The notes below the pieces were generated by a model. That model did no database searches and was not told the origin of the DNA. It saw only the letters and a list, made by a program, of their open reading frames with translations. The position numbers and the translations under genes were made by a program. Below, one piece after another: positions 56,003 through 64,000 of a stretch of 64,000 nt of DNA (the first letter of the stretch is position 1; each line of letters begins with the position of its first letter). The DNA comes from Caldalkalibacillus mannanilyticus JCM 10596 (GTDB taxonomy: Bacteria; Bacillota; Bacilli; Caldalkalibacillales; JCM-10596). The DNA is taken from NCBI RefSeq assembly GCF_000615945.1, contig NZ_BAMO01000024.1:1-64000 (forward strand), written 5' to 3'.

Positions 56003-56794
56003 ATGGTAAGTCATTTTTATGTAGCGGAAACGGATCAGCTTGTAGTAGTAAAACAAAGGTCGCACATCTTTTTTTTCAGTGTTCGGTTATTTATAGACAA
56101 CATAGAGATTCATAAGTTTGCTCTAAGAGATACGAGCTATCGTTTAAATAAAAAAGAACTACCTTCAGGTTCGCATATAGTAAGTATTGTTGCTGCCTAT
56201 GGGGCAGCAGGTACAGATTATCAGGTCATAGAGAAGTATATCATTCAAATAAAGAAGGACGCCAATTCTAGCTTAAGACCTTCAGTCGAAACGTTTAAGC
56301 CAGGTGATATTTTAATCGCCAGCGATAATATAAATGGTCTTCCTCCAGGGTATATGGGTCATTCTGCCATTGTTATAGATGAAGAAAATATAATCGAATC
56401 AGTGATGGTTGACCCCAGTATTTATCAAGATACCATCGAACAATTTTTTCAGGACCATACCTTTTATGCCCATTATCGACCAGTATCTGCTGAAATGGGA
56501 GAGAAAGCAGCAGAATGGGCAAAACAGTATCTAGAAAAATATAAAGAAAACAAAAGCAAGGGGATTAATAAACCTGTTTTTTCATTTTTTAAAATCAATT
56601 CGTTGAAGGAACCGTGGGAGGTTATTTATTGCTCGAAGCTAGTGTGGCTTAGTTACTATTATGGCGCAAACTATAAGTTTCATAATGACTACTTATGGTT
56701 TGCGCCACAGGATTTAGAAGAGGTGCTATCAAAAGACCCTCATTTTAAGTTAATATATAAACACCCTAAATATAAATTTAAGCTTGATTTATAG
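56003..56794 (+). CDS. permuted NlpC/P60-like (YycO/YiiX-type) protein
   Basis: A 263-residue protein. An N-terminal beta domain of about 90 residues precedes a papain-like domain in permuted order: FKPGDILIASDNINGLPPGYMGHSAIVID with the His near 124, then EVIYCSKLVWLSYYYG with the putative catalytic Cys near 212. There is no signal peptide. Related domains cleave amide bonds in lipids or peptidoglycan. Translation may be limited by the hairpin overlapping its ribosome site. The function here is unknown; a spore role is suggested by the neighbours. Confidence 0.8.
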   Translation: MVSHFYVAETDQLVVVKQRSHIFFFSVRLFIDNIEIHKFALRDTSYRLNKKELPSGSHIVSIVAAYGAAGTDYQVIEKYIIQIKKDANSSLRPSVETFKPGDILIASDNINGLPPGYMGHSAIVIDEENIIESVMVDPSIYQDTIEQFFQDHTFYAHYRPVSAEMGEKAAEWAKQYLEKYKENKSKGINKPVFSFFKINSLKEPWEVIYCSKLVWLSYYYGANYKFHNDYLWFAPQDLEEVLSKDPHFKLIYKHPKYKFKLDL

Positions 56795-56806
56795 AGTGAT
56801 ACAAGG

Positions 56807-57010
56807 CTATTTCATTTTTTTCATCATGTTTTTCATTTGATTGATTTGCTTTGAATTGACGTTATAGCCCATTTGTTTCGCCATTTTTTGGATCATAGCT
56901 GGATCGGCTTGCATTTTTGTCATTTGGTTCTTTAGATAATAAACTCCTGCTGCAAAACCAATGGCTATTCCGAGGATTAAAGTGACGATTGGAATGATAT
57001 ACGCTAACAT
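56807..57010 (-). CDS. yneF: YneF family (UPF0154) membrane protein
   Basis: A 67-residue protein with an N-terminal helix (about 3-24) and a cytoplasmic tail with the family sequence NQMTKMQADPAMIQKMAKQMGYNVNSKQINQMKNMM, close to the Firmicutes YneF family. Role unknown. It ends 13 bases from the end of the convergent NlpC/P60-like gene. Confidence 0.93.
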   Translation of the reverse strand: MLAYIIPIVTLILGIAIGFAAGVYYLKNQMTKMQADPAMIQKMAKQMGYNVNSKQINQMKNMMKKMK

Positions 57011-57125
57011 AATGTGCTCTCCTTTATTGGTAATAGTAAAGTCTGAGCTACATCATATCATATTATGGTCATGATGTGAAGAATCCACCAAATTCACATT
57101 ATGAGAGCTGGAACCTTGTCCGAGC

Positions 57126-57877
57126 TTATTTATTCCAAACAGTGTCTTCAACAAGCTTCAAAACACGTGGAACAAATCCTTCAGCGTACTCTTCAGGGTA
57201 CTGCATAGTCAGCATATAATAACGATTGTTCTTGGAGAACACGGACACGGTACCTAAGATGGTCACACCATCTTTTTTTCGTTTCTCGATATGATATTCA
57301 GCTTCTGAAATGGGCAGGATTTTTTTAGCGTCTGCACTCCGTTCTTTAATGGTAAAGCCGTTAATCTCATTAATTTCCTTGGATAATTGTGTCATCTCAC
57401 CTATCGAAGAAACATTCATTTCCTGTGGTGAAAAGATACTGAGCCTTGCATCTTCGTTCACTTTTCCGCCAAAGTTAGCTTTCACCACGAAAACATCCCC
57501 TTCGCCAGAGCTAGCCTGATCAATAAGAAAGTCCTCCACTACATAGGTTTTAAATCCGAGTGCTTTATCTTCGTACAAGATAAATGTAAATTCCTCGTCA
57601 GAGCCTTCAAGCTGGATCACATCTTGTTTCATTGTTGTATGTGGCTTCCCTTGCTTTCCTGTTGATGCATCTGTTGATGTGCTTTCTTCTTCTTTTATTT
57701 CATCCACGGATGATTCAGATTTCTCCTCCATAGGATCCTCTTTCTGACCTTCCTCCGGTTCCTGGGAATGTTGATTCTCAATTTCTTGTGGTGCTGATAA
57801 ATCCACTTGCTGCTTAGAACATGCTGCACTCCCTAGAACAACAATGATAAGTGCAATGATGAGCCCTAGTTTTTCAT
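57126..57877 (-). CDS. hypothetical lipoprotein (start obscured by a poly-A shortening)
   Basis: The mature part has a Glu/Ser/Lys-rich linker (about 25-75) and a globular alpha/beta domain of about 160 residues, ending with PEEYAEGFVPRVLKLVEDTVW. The lipoprotein signal is KLGLIIALIIVVLGSAAC. The expected start ATG at 57877 (minus strand), preceded by GGAGGGGG, is one base out of frame with the gene. A sixth A in the following A run would give MKKLGLIIALII. The open frame back to 57962 is not needed. No family is recognised; a PsbP- or DUF4367-like fold is possible. Confidence 0.75.
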
Positions 57878-58139
57878 AATGTATCTTCCCCCTCCTACAG
57901 TCTCTACTTTTTCTTTTAACTATAGACGATAACACCCATAGAAAGGTTGCAGAATGTTCCATATTTAAACAAATGATTTTGTAAATATTCTCCGGAACCT
58001 GCCTAACATTAGTGAAGAATTTTATTTGTTAGAAAATTTGTCATGTAAATAGCAGGAATACCATTTATTATGTAGAATATATATCGCGGACAGAAATTTT
58101 TTATACTCAAAACTTTAGACTAGAGAGGGGGATTTCCAG

Positions 58140-59129
58140 ATGTCGCAGCCCATCCTAGAGGTGAGAAATCTGCAGACGCATTTTTTTACTGACAATGGTG
58201 AAATTCCTGCCGTAGATAACGTGAGTATTTCTATTAACGAGGGGGAGATCTTGGGGGTTGTAGGAGAATCGGGTTGTGGAAAAAGTGTAACTTCATTATC
58301 CATTATGGGTCTTATTCCTAATCCACCTGGAAAAATTGTAGGTGGGGAGATTATTTTCAAAAATGAAAATTTACTCCGCTTTTCGGAGAAAAAAATGAGG
58401 GCGATTCGAGGCAATGATGTGGCGATGATTTTTCAAGAGCCCATGACCTCCTTAAACCCTGTATACACAATAGGTGATCAAATAGGCGAAACTATCAGAA
58501 TACATAAAAAAGTCAATAAAAAAAGGGCAAGGGAGCTCTCCATTAATATGTTGAAAAAAGTAGGAATCCCTAGAGCTGAGCAGATTGTGAACGAGTATCC
58601 GCACCAATTGTCAGGAGGAATGAGACAACGTGTCATGATTGCTATGGCAATGTCCTGCGAGCCCAAGCTCCTGATTGCAGATGAACCAACAACTGCACTT
58701 GATGTGACGATTCAAGCCCAGATTTTAGACTTAATGCGTCAGCTCAACAAAGAAAATGAAACCGCTATCATGCTGATTACACATGATTTAGGTGTGGTGG
58801 CAGAAATCTGTGACCGAGTCGTCGTGATGTATGGCGGGAAGGTAGTGGAGGAAGGGGATGTGAGAACGATCATGAAAAAACCACAGCACCCTTATACGAA
58901 GGGACTCATTCGCTCCTTGCCTAAACTGCATCAAAAAGAAGAAAGGTTATTTTCAATCCCCGGAAATGTTCCGAAGCCTGGAAGTATTCTATATGGTTGC
59001 CGATTTGCCCCTAGGTGTGATGAAGTGCTGGACATTTGTTCTAACAAAGATCCTGAACTCATAGAGATAACCTCAGGACACCACTGTCGTTGCTTTCACT
59101 TTGAACAGGAGGGGGGACATAGCAGATGA
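58140..59129 (+). CDS. dppD-like: DppD/OppD-type peptide ABC ATPase
   Basis: A 329-residue ATPase. Walker A GESGCGKS is near residue 40-47, signature LSGGMRQRV, Walker B LLIADEPTTALD, the switch His in ITHDLG, and the C-terminal oligopeptide-transporter extension with the Cys motif CRFAPRCDEVLDIC is present. First gene of a five-gene peptide/nickel-type importer. The stop overlaps the next ATG by four bases. Start ATG follows GAGAGGGGG. Confidence 0.95.
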   Translation: MSQPILEVRNLQTHFFTDNGEIPAVDNVSISINEGEILGVVGESGCGKSVTSLSIMGLIPNPPGKIVGGEIIFKNENLLRFSEKKMRAIRGNDVAMIFQEPMTSLNPVYTIGDQIGETIRIHKKVNKKRARELSINMLKKVGIPRAEQIVNEYPHQLSGGMRQRVMIAMAMSCEPKLLIADEPTTALDVTIQAQILDLMRQLNKENETAIMLITHDLGVVAEICDRVVVMYGGKVVEEGDVRTIMKKPQHPYTKGLIRSLPKLHQKEERLFSIPGNVPKPGSILYGCRFAPRCDEVLDICSNKDPELIEITSGHHCRCFHFEQEGGHSR

Positions 59130-60093
59130 GCACTCCTCTACTAAAAGTTCAGAATTTAAAGAAGTATTTTGATATTACAGGTGGCATTTTGGGGCGCAAA
59201 CAGGGTGAAGTAAAGGCTGTGGATGATGTTTCTTTTTCTGTACAGCGTGGGGAGGTCCTTGGTTTAGTTGGTGAGAGCGGCTGTGGGAAATCAACTACAG
59301 GCAGATCGATCCTGCGTCTGATTGAACCTACTTCAGGTAACATCTATTTTGAAGGCGAGGACATAACCAAGCTGCGAGAAGAGGAAATGCGTCAAAAAAG
59401 GCGAGATATGCAAATCGTTTTTCAAGATCCCTATGCTTCTCTCAACCCTAGGCATACGGTAGAAAAAATTATGATGGAACACTGATTGTTCACGGGATTG
59501 GCAATAAAAAAGAAAGACAGGAAAAGGTGCATCATCTTCTAGAGGTGGTCGGTCTAAGCAGCTATCATGCCAAAAGATATCCTCATCAGTTTAGTGGAGG
59601 ACAACGGCAAAGGATAGGAATTGCACGTGCTCTAGCTGTGAATCCCAAGCTTATTATTGCTGATGAACCTGTATCTGCATTAGATGTTTCCATCCAATCT
59701 CAAGTACTTAATCTGATGCAGGATCTGAAGAAGGAGTATCAACTTACCTATCTCTTTATTGCCCATGATCTTAGTGTGGTCAAGCATATCAGTGACAGAG
59801 TGGGTGTGATGTACCTTGGGCGCTTGGTCGAATTGGCAGCCAAAGAAAAGATGTACGAAGATCCGAAGCATCCCTATACCCAAGCCTTACTTTCGGCAGT
59901 GCCAGTCGCGGATCCTGATTATAAAAGAGAACGAATTTTATTGACAGGGGATCTGCCAAGTCCATCAAATCCTCCAGCGGGTTGTGCCTTTCATACAAGA
60001 TGCTCAGCATGTATGGAGATATGTAAAACAACAAGACCTCTTTTTAGGGAGCTTTCGGAGGGTCATTTCGTGGCTTGTCATCTTTATGAATAA
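59126..60093 (+). CDS. dppF-like: DppF/OppF-type peptide ABC ATPase (one frameshift)
   Basis: The second ATPase of the importer. The N-terminal half (59126-59485) has Walker [10 protein letters not shown] and the Q loop [20 protein letters not shown]. The other half (to 60093) has signature [10 protein letters not shown], Walker [13 protein letters not shown] and the C-terminal [15 protein letters not shown] missing C at GAACACTG near 59480 explains the break (read as [13 protein letters not shown]). The restored protein is about 322 residues. Sequencing error is the likely cause. Confidence 0.9.
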
Positions 60094-60148
60094 GAATGAT
60101 GGTCACGTTCTGATAAAGAAAATTGATTACATAAGGGGGAAATAAGTG

Positions 60149-61813
60149 ATGAAAAAGAAGGGCTTATTATTATTTCTAGTACTGATCCTTGCCTTTTCAA
60201 CTGTGTTAGTCGGTTGTGGCAAAGAAACAACGAATCCTTCCGAGTCAGGAACTCAAGATGAGGGTCAATCAGAGGATAAGAAAGAAAGCGGCAAACCCAA
60301 GGTCTTAATTTTTGCTCGTGGAGGAGATTCTGTTAGTCTAGACGATGCTAGTACGACAGATGGTGAAACCTCACGTGTGACGAAACAGATTTTTGAGTCA
60401 TTATTAGAGTTTGAGTCAGATTCCTTTCAAGTAAAAGAAGGATTAGCCACAAGCTGGAGCATTGAAGATAACGGAACTCGTTATGTGTTGGAGCTAAGAA
60501 AAGACGTTAAGTTCCATGATGGAACAGACTTTAATGCGGATGCTGTCATCTTTAATTTTGAGCGTTGGTCTGACAAGGAAAACCCGTACCATTTTGCCGA
60601 AGAAGGATTCTCTTATGTCTTCTATGGTAATGAATTTGGCGGATTCAAAGGGGATGAGGGTCATGTGATCAAGGAGATTAATAAAATCGATGATCATACC
60701 ATTGAATTTGTCTTAACCAGATCTCATGCACCATTTCTGCAAAATTTAGCGATGTCTGCCTTTGCTATTGCTTCACCTGCCAGCTTTGAGAAGTATGGCA
60801 GCAGAATTACGGAGAATCCTGTAGGGACAGGTCCGTTTATGTTTAAAGAATGGAAGAGAAATGAATCCATCACTTTAGTAAAAAATCCAAACTATTGGAA
60901 GGAAGGCTTACCTATTCTAGATACGGTCATCTTCCAAGTCATTCCTGATAATGCAGCCCGATTTACGGCTCTTCGTGCGGGACAAATAGATATTATGGAT
61001 GGGTTAAATCCAGATGATATCCCTGTTGTAGAAGGAGATGCCTCGCTTGTTCTACACCAGCGTGCCGCGAACAACGTAGGCTATCTTGGATTTAACGTAG
61101 AAAAAGCCCCATTCGATAATCCGAAGGTGCGTATCGCGATGAATCATGCTGTGAACAAGGATGCTCTAATTGCAGGGCTGTATAGTAATCTTGCAGTGAG
61201 AGCAAAGGGAGCACTCCCACCTGGCTATCTTGGATACAATGATGCAATAGAAGAGTATACGTATGATGTAGAAAAAGCCAAAGCTCTTCTAGCGGAAGCA
61301 GGCTACCCCAATGGCTTTGAATTTGATTTATGGACAATGCCTGTAGCAAGACCATATATGCCTGATCCTCAAAAAGCAGCTGAGGCACTTCAAGCAGACT
61401 TTGCTAAAGTTGGCATTACAGCCAAAATCGTTTCCATGGAATGGGCGACCTATCTTGAAGAAACAGCGAAAGGAAAGCAGGATGTCTATATGCTAGGCTG
61501 GTCTGGAACGAATGGAGATCCTGACTACTTTGTGAATAATCTATTAAGCAAGAATGCGATTCCAGGGGGGAACCGTTCCTTCTATGCCAATGAAGAAGTA
61601 TCCAATATCTTCACAAAAGCGGTTGGCTTAACAGATCAAAATGAACGGGATCAATTGTATAAACAGGCTCTCGCTCTTATTCATGAAGATGCGCCTTGGA
61701 TTCCACTGGTTCACAATACACCTGTTTTAGCTGGAAGCAGCAAAGTGAAGAACTATGTTCCTCATCCATCAACCTCCGAGTCTTTAGCACAAGTAGATTT
61801 AGCAGATGAATAG
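60149..61813 (+). CDS. dppE-like: peptide/nickel-type ABC substrate-binding lipoprotein
   Basis: A family 5 binding protein of about 554 residues with lipobox VGC (LVGCGKE), a Ser/Glu-rich linker, and the family signature around FHDGTDFNADAVIFNFERW. The C-lobe includes the usual APWIPLVHNTP. It follows the ATPase genes by 55 bases and precedes the permeases. Dipeptides are the likely ligand; glutathione or nickel complexes are possible within the family. Confidence 0.93.
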   Translation: MKKKGLLLFLVLILAFSTVLVGCGKETTNPSESGTQDEGQSEDKKESGKPKVLIFARGGDSVSLDDASTTDGETSRVTKQIFESLLEFESDSFQVKEGLATSWSIEDNGTRYVLELRKDVKFHDGTDFNADAVIFNFERWSDKENPYHFAEEGFSYVFYGNEFGGFKGDEGHVIKEINKIDDHTIEFVLTRSHAPFLQNLAMSAFAIASPASFEKYGSRITENPVGTGPFMFKEWKRNESITLVKNPNYWKEGLPILDTVIFQVIPDNAARFTALRAGQIDIMDGLNPDDIPVVEGDASLVLHQRAANNVGYLGFNVEKAPFDNPKVRIAMNHAVNKDALIAGLYSNLAVRAKGALPPGYLGYNDAIEEYTYDVEKAKALLAEAGYPNGFEFDLWTMPVARPYMPDPQKAAEALQADFAKVGITAKIVSMEWATYLEETAKGKQDVYMLGWSGTNGDPDYFVNNLLSKNAIPGGNRSFYANEEVSNIFTKAVGLTDQNERDQLYKQALALIHEDAPWIPLVHNTPVLAGSSKVKNYVPHPSTSESLAQVDLADE

Positions 61814-61914
61814 AAGATGAAATGAATAAAAGATGAATGAATACAGGGTAGTAGAGAGAGGCTCTACTACCTCTTTTAAAAAAATAAGCTTCTCAGTAGA
61901 ATTGAGGTGAAACC

Positions 61915-62915
61915 TTGCTTGCGTATACAATTCGTCGTTTGCTGTTACTAATCCCTGTTTTGATTGGGATGTCACTGATTACATTTTCTATCATTCACTT
62001 AATTCCAGGAAATCCAGCTCATACAATCTTAGGAGAGCAAGCAACCCCTGCTGCTATAGAGGAATTAGAAAGAAACCTAGGGTTAGATAAACCATACATA
62101 GTTCAGTACGGCTTATATGTTAAAGGCTTGCTCACAGGGGACCTAGGAACATCGCTTCGAACGAAATCACCTATTTCAGAAGAAATGCGCCCTTTTTTAG
62201 CTGCGACGGTAGAGCTCACCATCTTTAGTATGATTTTTGCCATTATCGTGGGAGTCAATGCTGGGATAGTTAGTGCCTGGAAGCAAAATTCCTGGTTTGA
62301 CTATACAAGCATGATCATAGCGCTAGTAGGGGTGTCGATGCCGATTTTCTGGTTAGCCTTGGTTGAACAGTGGATTTTTGCTCAGGAGCTAGGCTGGTTG
62401 CCTGCTTTTGGACGAGAGAATGCAAGAGATCCAGTGGAAATTGTCACTCATCTATACTTAATTGATTCTCTTTTGTCAGGTCGAGTGGATCAATTTTGGG
62501 GAAGTATAAAGCATTTAATCCTTCCGGGAATTGCCCTTGGTACAATTCCTATGGCGATCATTGCCGGATGACTCGTTCGAGTATGCTTGAGGTGTTGCGT
62601 TCAGATTATATTCGTACTGCTAAAGCCAAAGGGACTCATCAATTTTTCGTCATTTATAAGCACGGGTTGAAAAATGCTTTAATTCCTGTTCTTACCGTAG
62701 TGGGGTTACAGACGGGGACGTTATTAGGGGGAGCCATATTAACGGAAACGATTTTTAGTTGGCCAGGAATGGGCCGTTATATTTTTGAAGCGATCGGAAA
62801 TAGAGATTATCCTGTTATACAATCTGGGATCTTAGTCGTGGCAACTATTTTCGTTCTAGTCAATTTAGTAGTCGATTTATTATATGCTTATGTTGATCCG
62901 AGGATCAAATATTGA
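61915..62915 (+). CDS. dppB-like: DppB-type peptide ABC permease (one frameshift)
   Basis: A six-helix permease that begins with TTG (MLAYTIRRLLLLIPVLIGMSLITF) after GAGGTG. The N-terminal part ends at a stop after MAIIAG near 62571. The rest has MTRSSMLEVLRSDYIRTAKAKG, the coupling loop, and ends YAYVDPRIKY. One C added at GCCGG near 62564 joins them as AIIARMTRSS, about 333 residues. Typical DppB. The break is best read as a sequencing deletion. Confidence 0.9.
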
Positions 62916-62930
62916 TGAGAGGTGAATGAT

Positions 62931-63846
62931 ATGGAATCAGTGAAAGTCGACTCTAATCCCAATCTCTCTCCAAAACAGCCTCCAATCAAGCAAAATGATG
63001 AAGTGGTTTCCCCTTGGCGAGATGCATATAGAAATTTAAAGAAGAATAAATTAGCGATCGTTGGGGCAGGAATTATTTTGTTCTTTATCTTGATTGCGCT
63101 CCTTGCTCCTTGGATGACCTCTTACTCTTATGATGAGGTTGATCTAGTGAATCGGCTACAAGCTCCATCAGCAGATCACTGGTTCGGGACAGATGATTTT
63201 GGACGAGATATTTTTACTCGAATTATTTATGGAGCGAGAATTTCTCTGCTGGGTGGGGTTCTTTGCGGTTACAGGCTCCCTCATTGTGGGAACATTCTTA
63301 GGAGTCGTTGCGGGCTATTACGGTCGTTGGATTGATTTAACCATCTCACGGATTTTTGATATTATGCTAGCTTTTCCTAGTATTTTATTAGCGATCGCGA
63401 TTGTAGCGATTCTTGGTCCATCATTAAGGAATGCCTTGATTGCCATAGCCATCGTTAATATTCCTGTGTTTGGTAGATTAGTTCGCTCCAAGGTACTGAG
63501 CTTAAAAGAAGAGGAATTTATTATGGCGGCTAGAGCTCAGGGGATGAAGCATGGGCGAATTATTCTTCATCATGTACTACCTAATAGTTTGGCTCCTATT
63601 ATTGTCCAAGCTACATTAGGCTTTGGTACCGCTATCTTAGAAGCGGCAGCCTTAGGATTCTTAGGAATGGGAGCACAACCTCCTAATCCTGAATGGGGGA
63701 AAATGCTCTCGGATTCAAGGGCCTTCATCCAAAGTGCGCCATGGACAGTCTTGTTCCCTGGCTTTTCAATCATGTTGATTGTTTTAGGATTTAATTTGAT
63801 CGGAGATGGTTTAAGAGATGCACTTGATCCTAAGATGAAAAATTAA
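62931..63846 (+). CDS. dppC-like: DppC-type peptide ABC permease (one frameshift)
   Basis: The second permease of the importer. The N-terminal part has an OppC-type cytoplasmic leader and first helix (KLAIVGAGIILFFILIALLAPW) and the motif HWFGTDDFGRDIFTRIIYGARISL. The C-terminal part continues VGFFAVTGSLIVGTFLGVVAGYYG and ends GDGLRDALDPKMKN. One G too many near 63251 accounts for the break. About 305 residues when restored. ATG 62931 fits GAGAGGTG upstream; 62922 is the alternative. Confidence 0.9.
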
Positions 63847-63875
63847 ATCAAAGAGTGTCAATAACATACGATGCT

Positions 63876-63938
63876 AAAAAAACCTGTATTTGTCGATGGC
63901 TCCTAGTTTCAAAGGAAACGACAGGTACAGGTTTTTTT
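63876..63938 (+). terminator. terminator after the peptide-transporter operon
   Basis: AAAAAAACCTGTA (63876-63888) pairs with TACAGGTTTTTTT (63926-63938), 13 pairs, with a further TGTCG/CGACA pairing inside the loop. It closes the operon 30 bases after the last stop. Confidence 0.85.
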
Positions 63939-63940
63939 CT

Positions 63941-63970
63941 GATGGACACCGGTGGACATCGGTGGACATA
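63941..63970 (+). repeat. three-copy 10-bp tandem repeat
   Basis: GATGGACACC, GGTGGACATC and GGTGGACATA follow directly after the terminator. The first unit differs at two positions and the third at one. The function is unknown; it may be the edge of a mobile element that continues outside the window. Confidence 0.55.
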
Positions 63971-64000
63971 GGAACAAACTAAGCCGTTTTGTTATAGATG

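Overview
The window looks like chromosome of a spore-forming, low-GC Gram-positive bacterium (Bacillales, most like Paenibacillaceae/Bacillaceae). The evidence is A-purine-rich Shine-Dalgarno sites with ATG/GTG/TTG starts, a large gerA-type germination cluster, YheC/D and YneF proteins, LplABC/YesMN-type sugar systems, Fur and CcpA-like operators, and Gram-positive lipoprotein signals. I cannot name the species.

Layout. (1) 1-2690: a tRNA-Cys gene with an abnormal anticodon loop (G33 instead of the near-universal U33), an unrecognised protein and a NifS/IscS-like cysteine desulfurase, bracketed by one promoter and one terminator. (2) 2780-17190: a uronic-acid polysaccharide locus. It has an LplA-LplB-LplC type oligosaccharide importer, a YesN/YesM two-component system, KDPG aldolase, KDG kinase, an SDR reductase, a DUF4962/heparinase-II/III lyase and a secreted beta-helix protein, with CcpA-like palindromes at several promoters. 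(3) 17220-20520: a Vpr-like secreted subtilase and a GNAT acetyltransferase. (4) 20600-22500: a decayed IS3-family element beside an ISL3-family remnant. (5) 22610-26760: a GntR/ABC module of the YtrA type, a Nudix hydrolase, a DJ-1/PfpI protein, an HxlR regulator and a truncated alpha/beta hydrolase. (6) 26740-42125: an iron island with a Btr-like AraC regulator, two further AraC regulators, three siderophore-binding lipoproteins, a ferredoxin/flavodoxin reductase, a YbtPQ/IrtAB-type ABC pair, two FecCD permeases and a class II (iron-free) fumarase. Fur-box-like sites precede four of these units, including the fumarase. (7) 42310-46085: an MFS pump, a DUF421 protein and an SLC13/RCK transporter. 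(8) 46180-57010: a spore locus with gerAA, gerAC, a small membrane protein, four consecutive gerAB paralogues and DUF421, then YheC/D-like, a permuted NlpC/P60-like protein and YneF. (9) 57120-63940: a lipoprotein and a complete Dpp/Opp-type peptide transporter.

Twelve gene interruptions are explained by one-base length changes, mostly in short homopolymers. They are spread over unrelated functions, so I read most of them as sequence errors rather than real pseudogenes and annotate those genes as single units. The apparent GerAB-GerAB fusion at 51588-53891 is probably the same kind of artefact.

The best candidate for an undescribed system is the tRNA-Cys(G33)/unknown protein/desulfurase unit. 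The tRNA keeps all helices, a compensated A15-U48 pair, U73 and CCA, yet lacks U33, and it sits with a cysteine-handling PLP enzyme.
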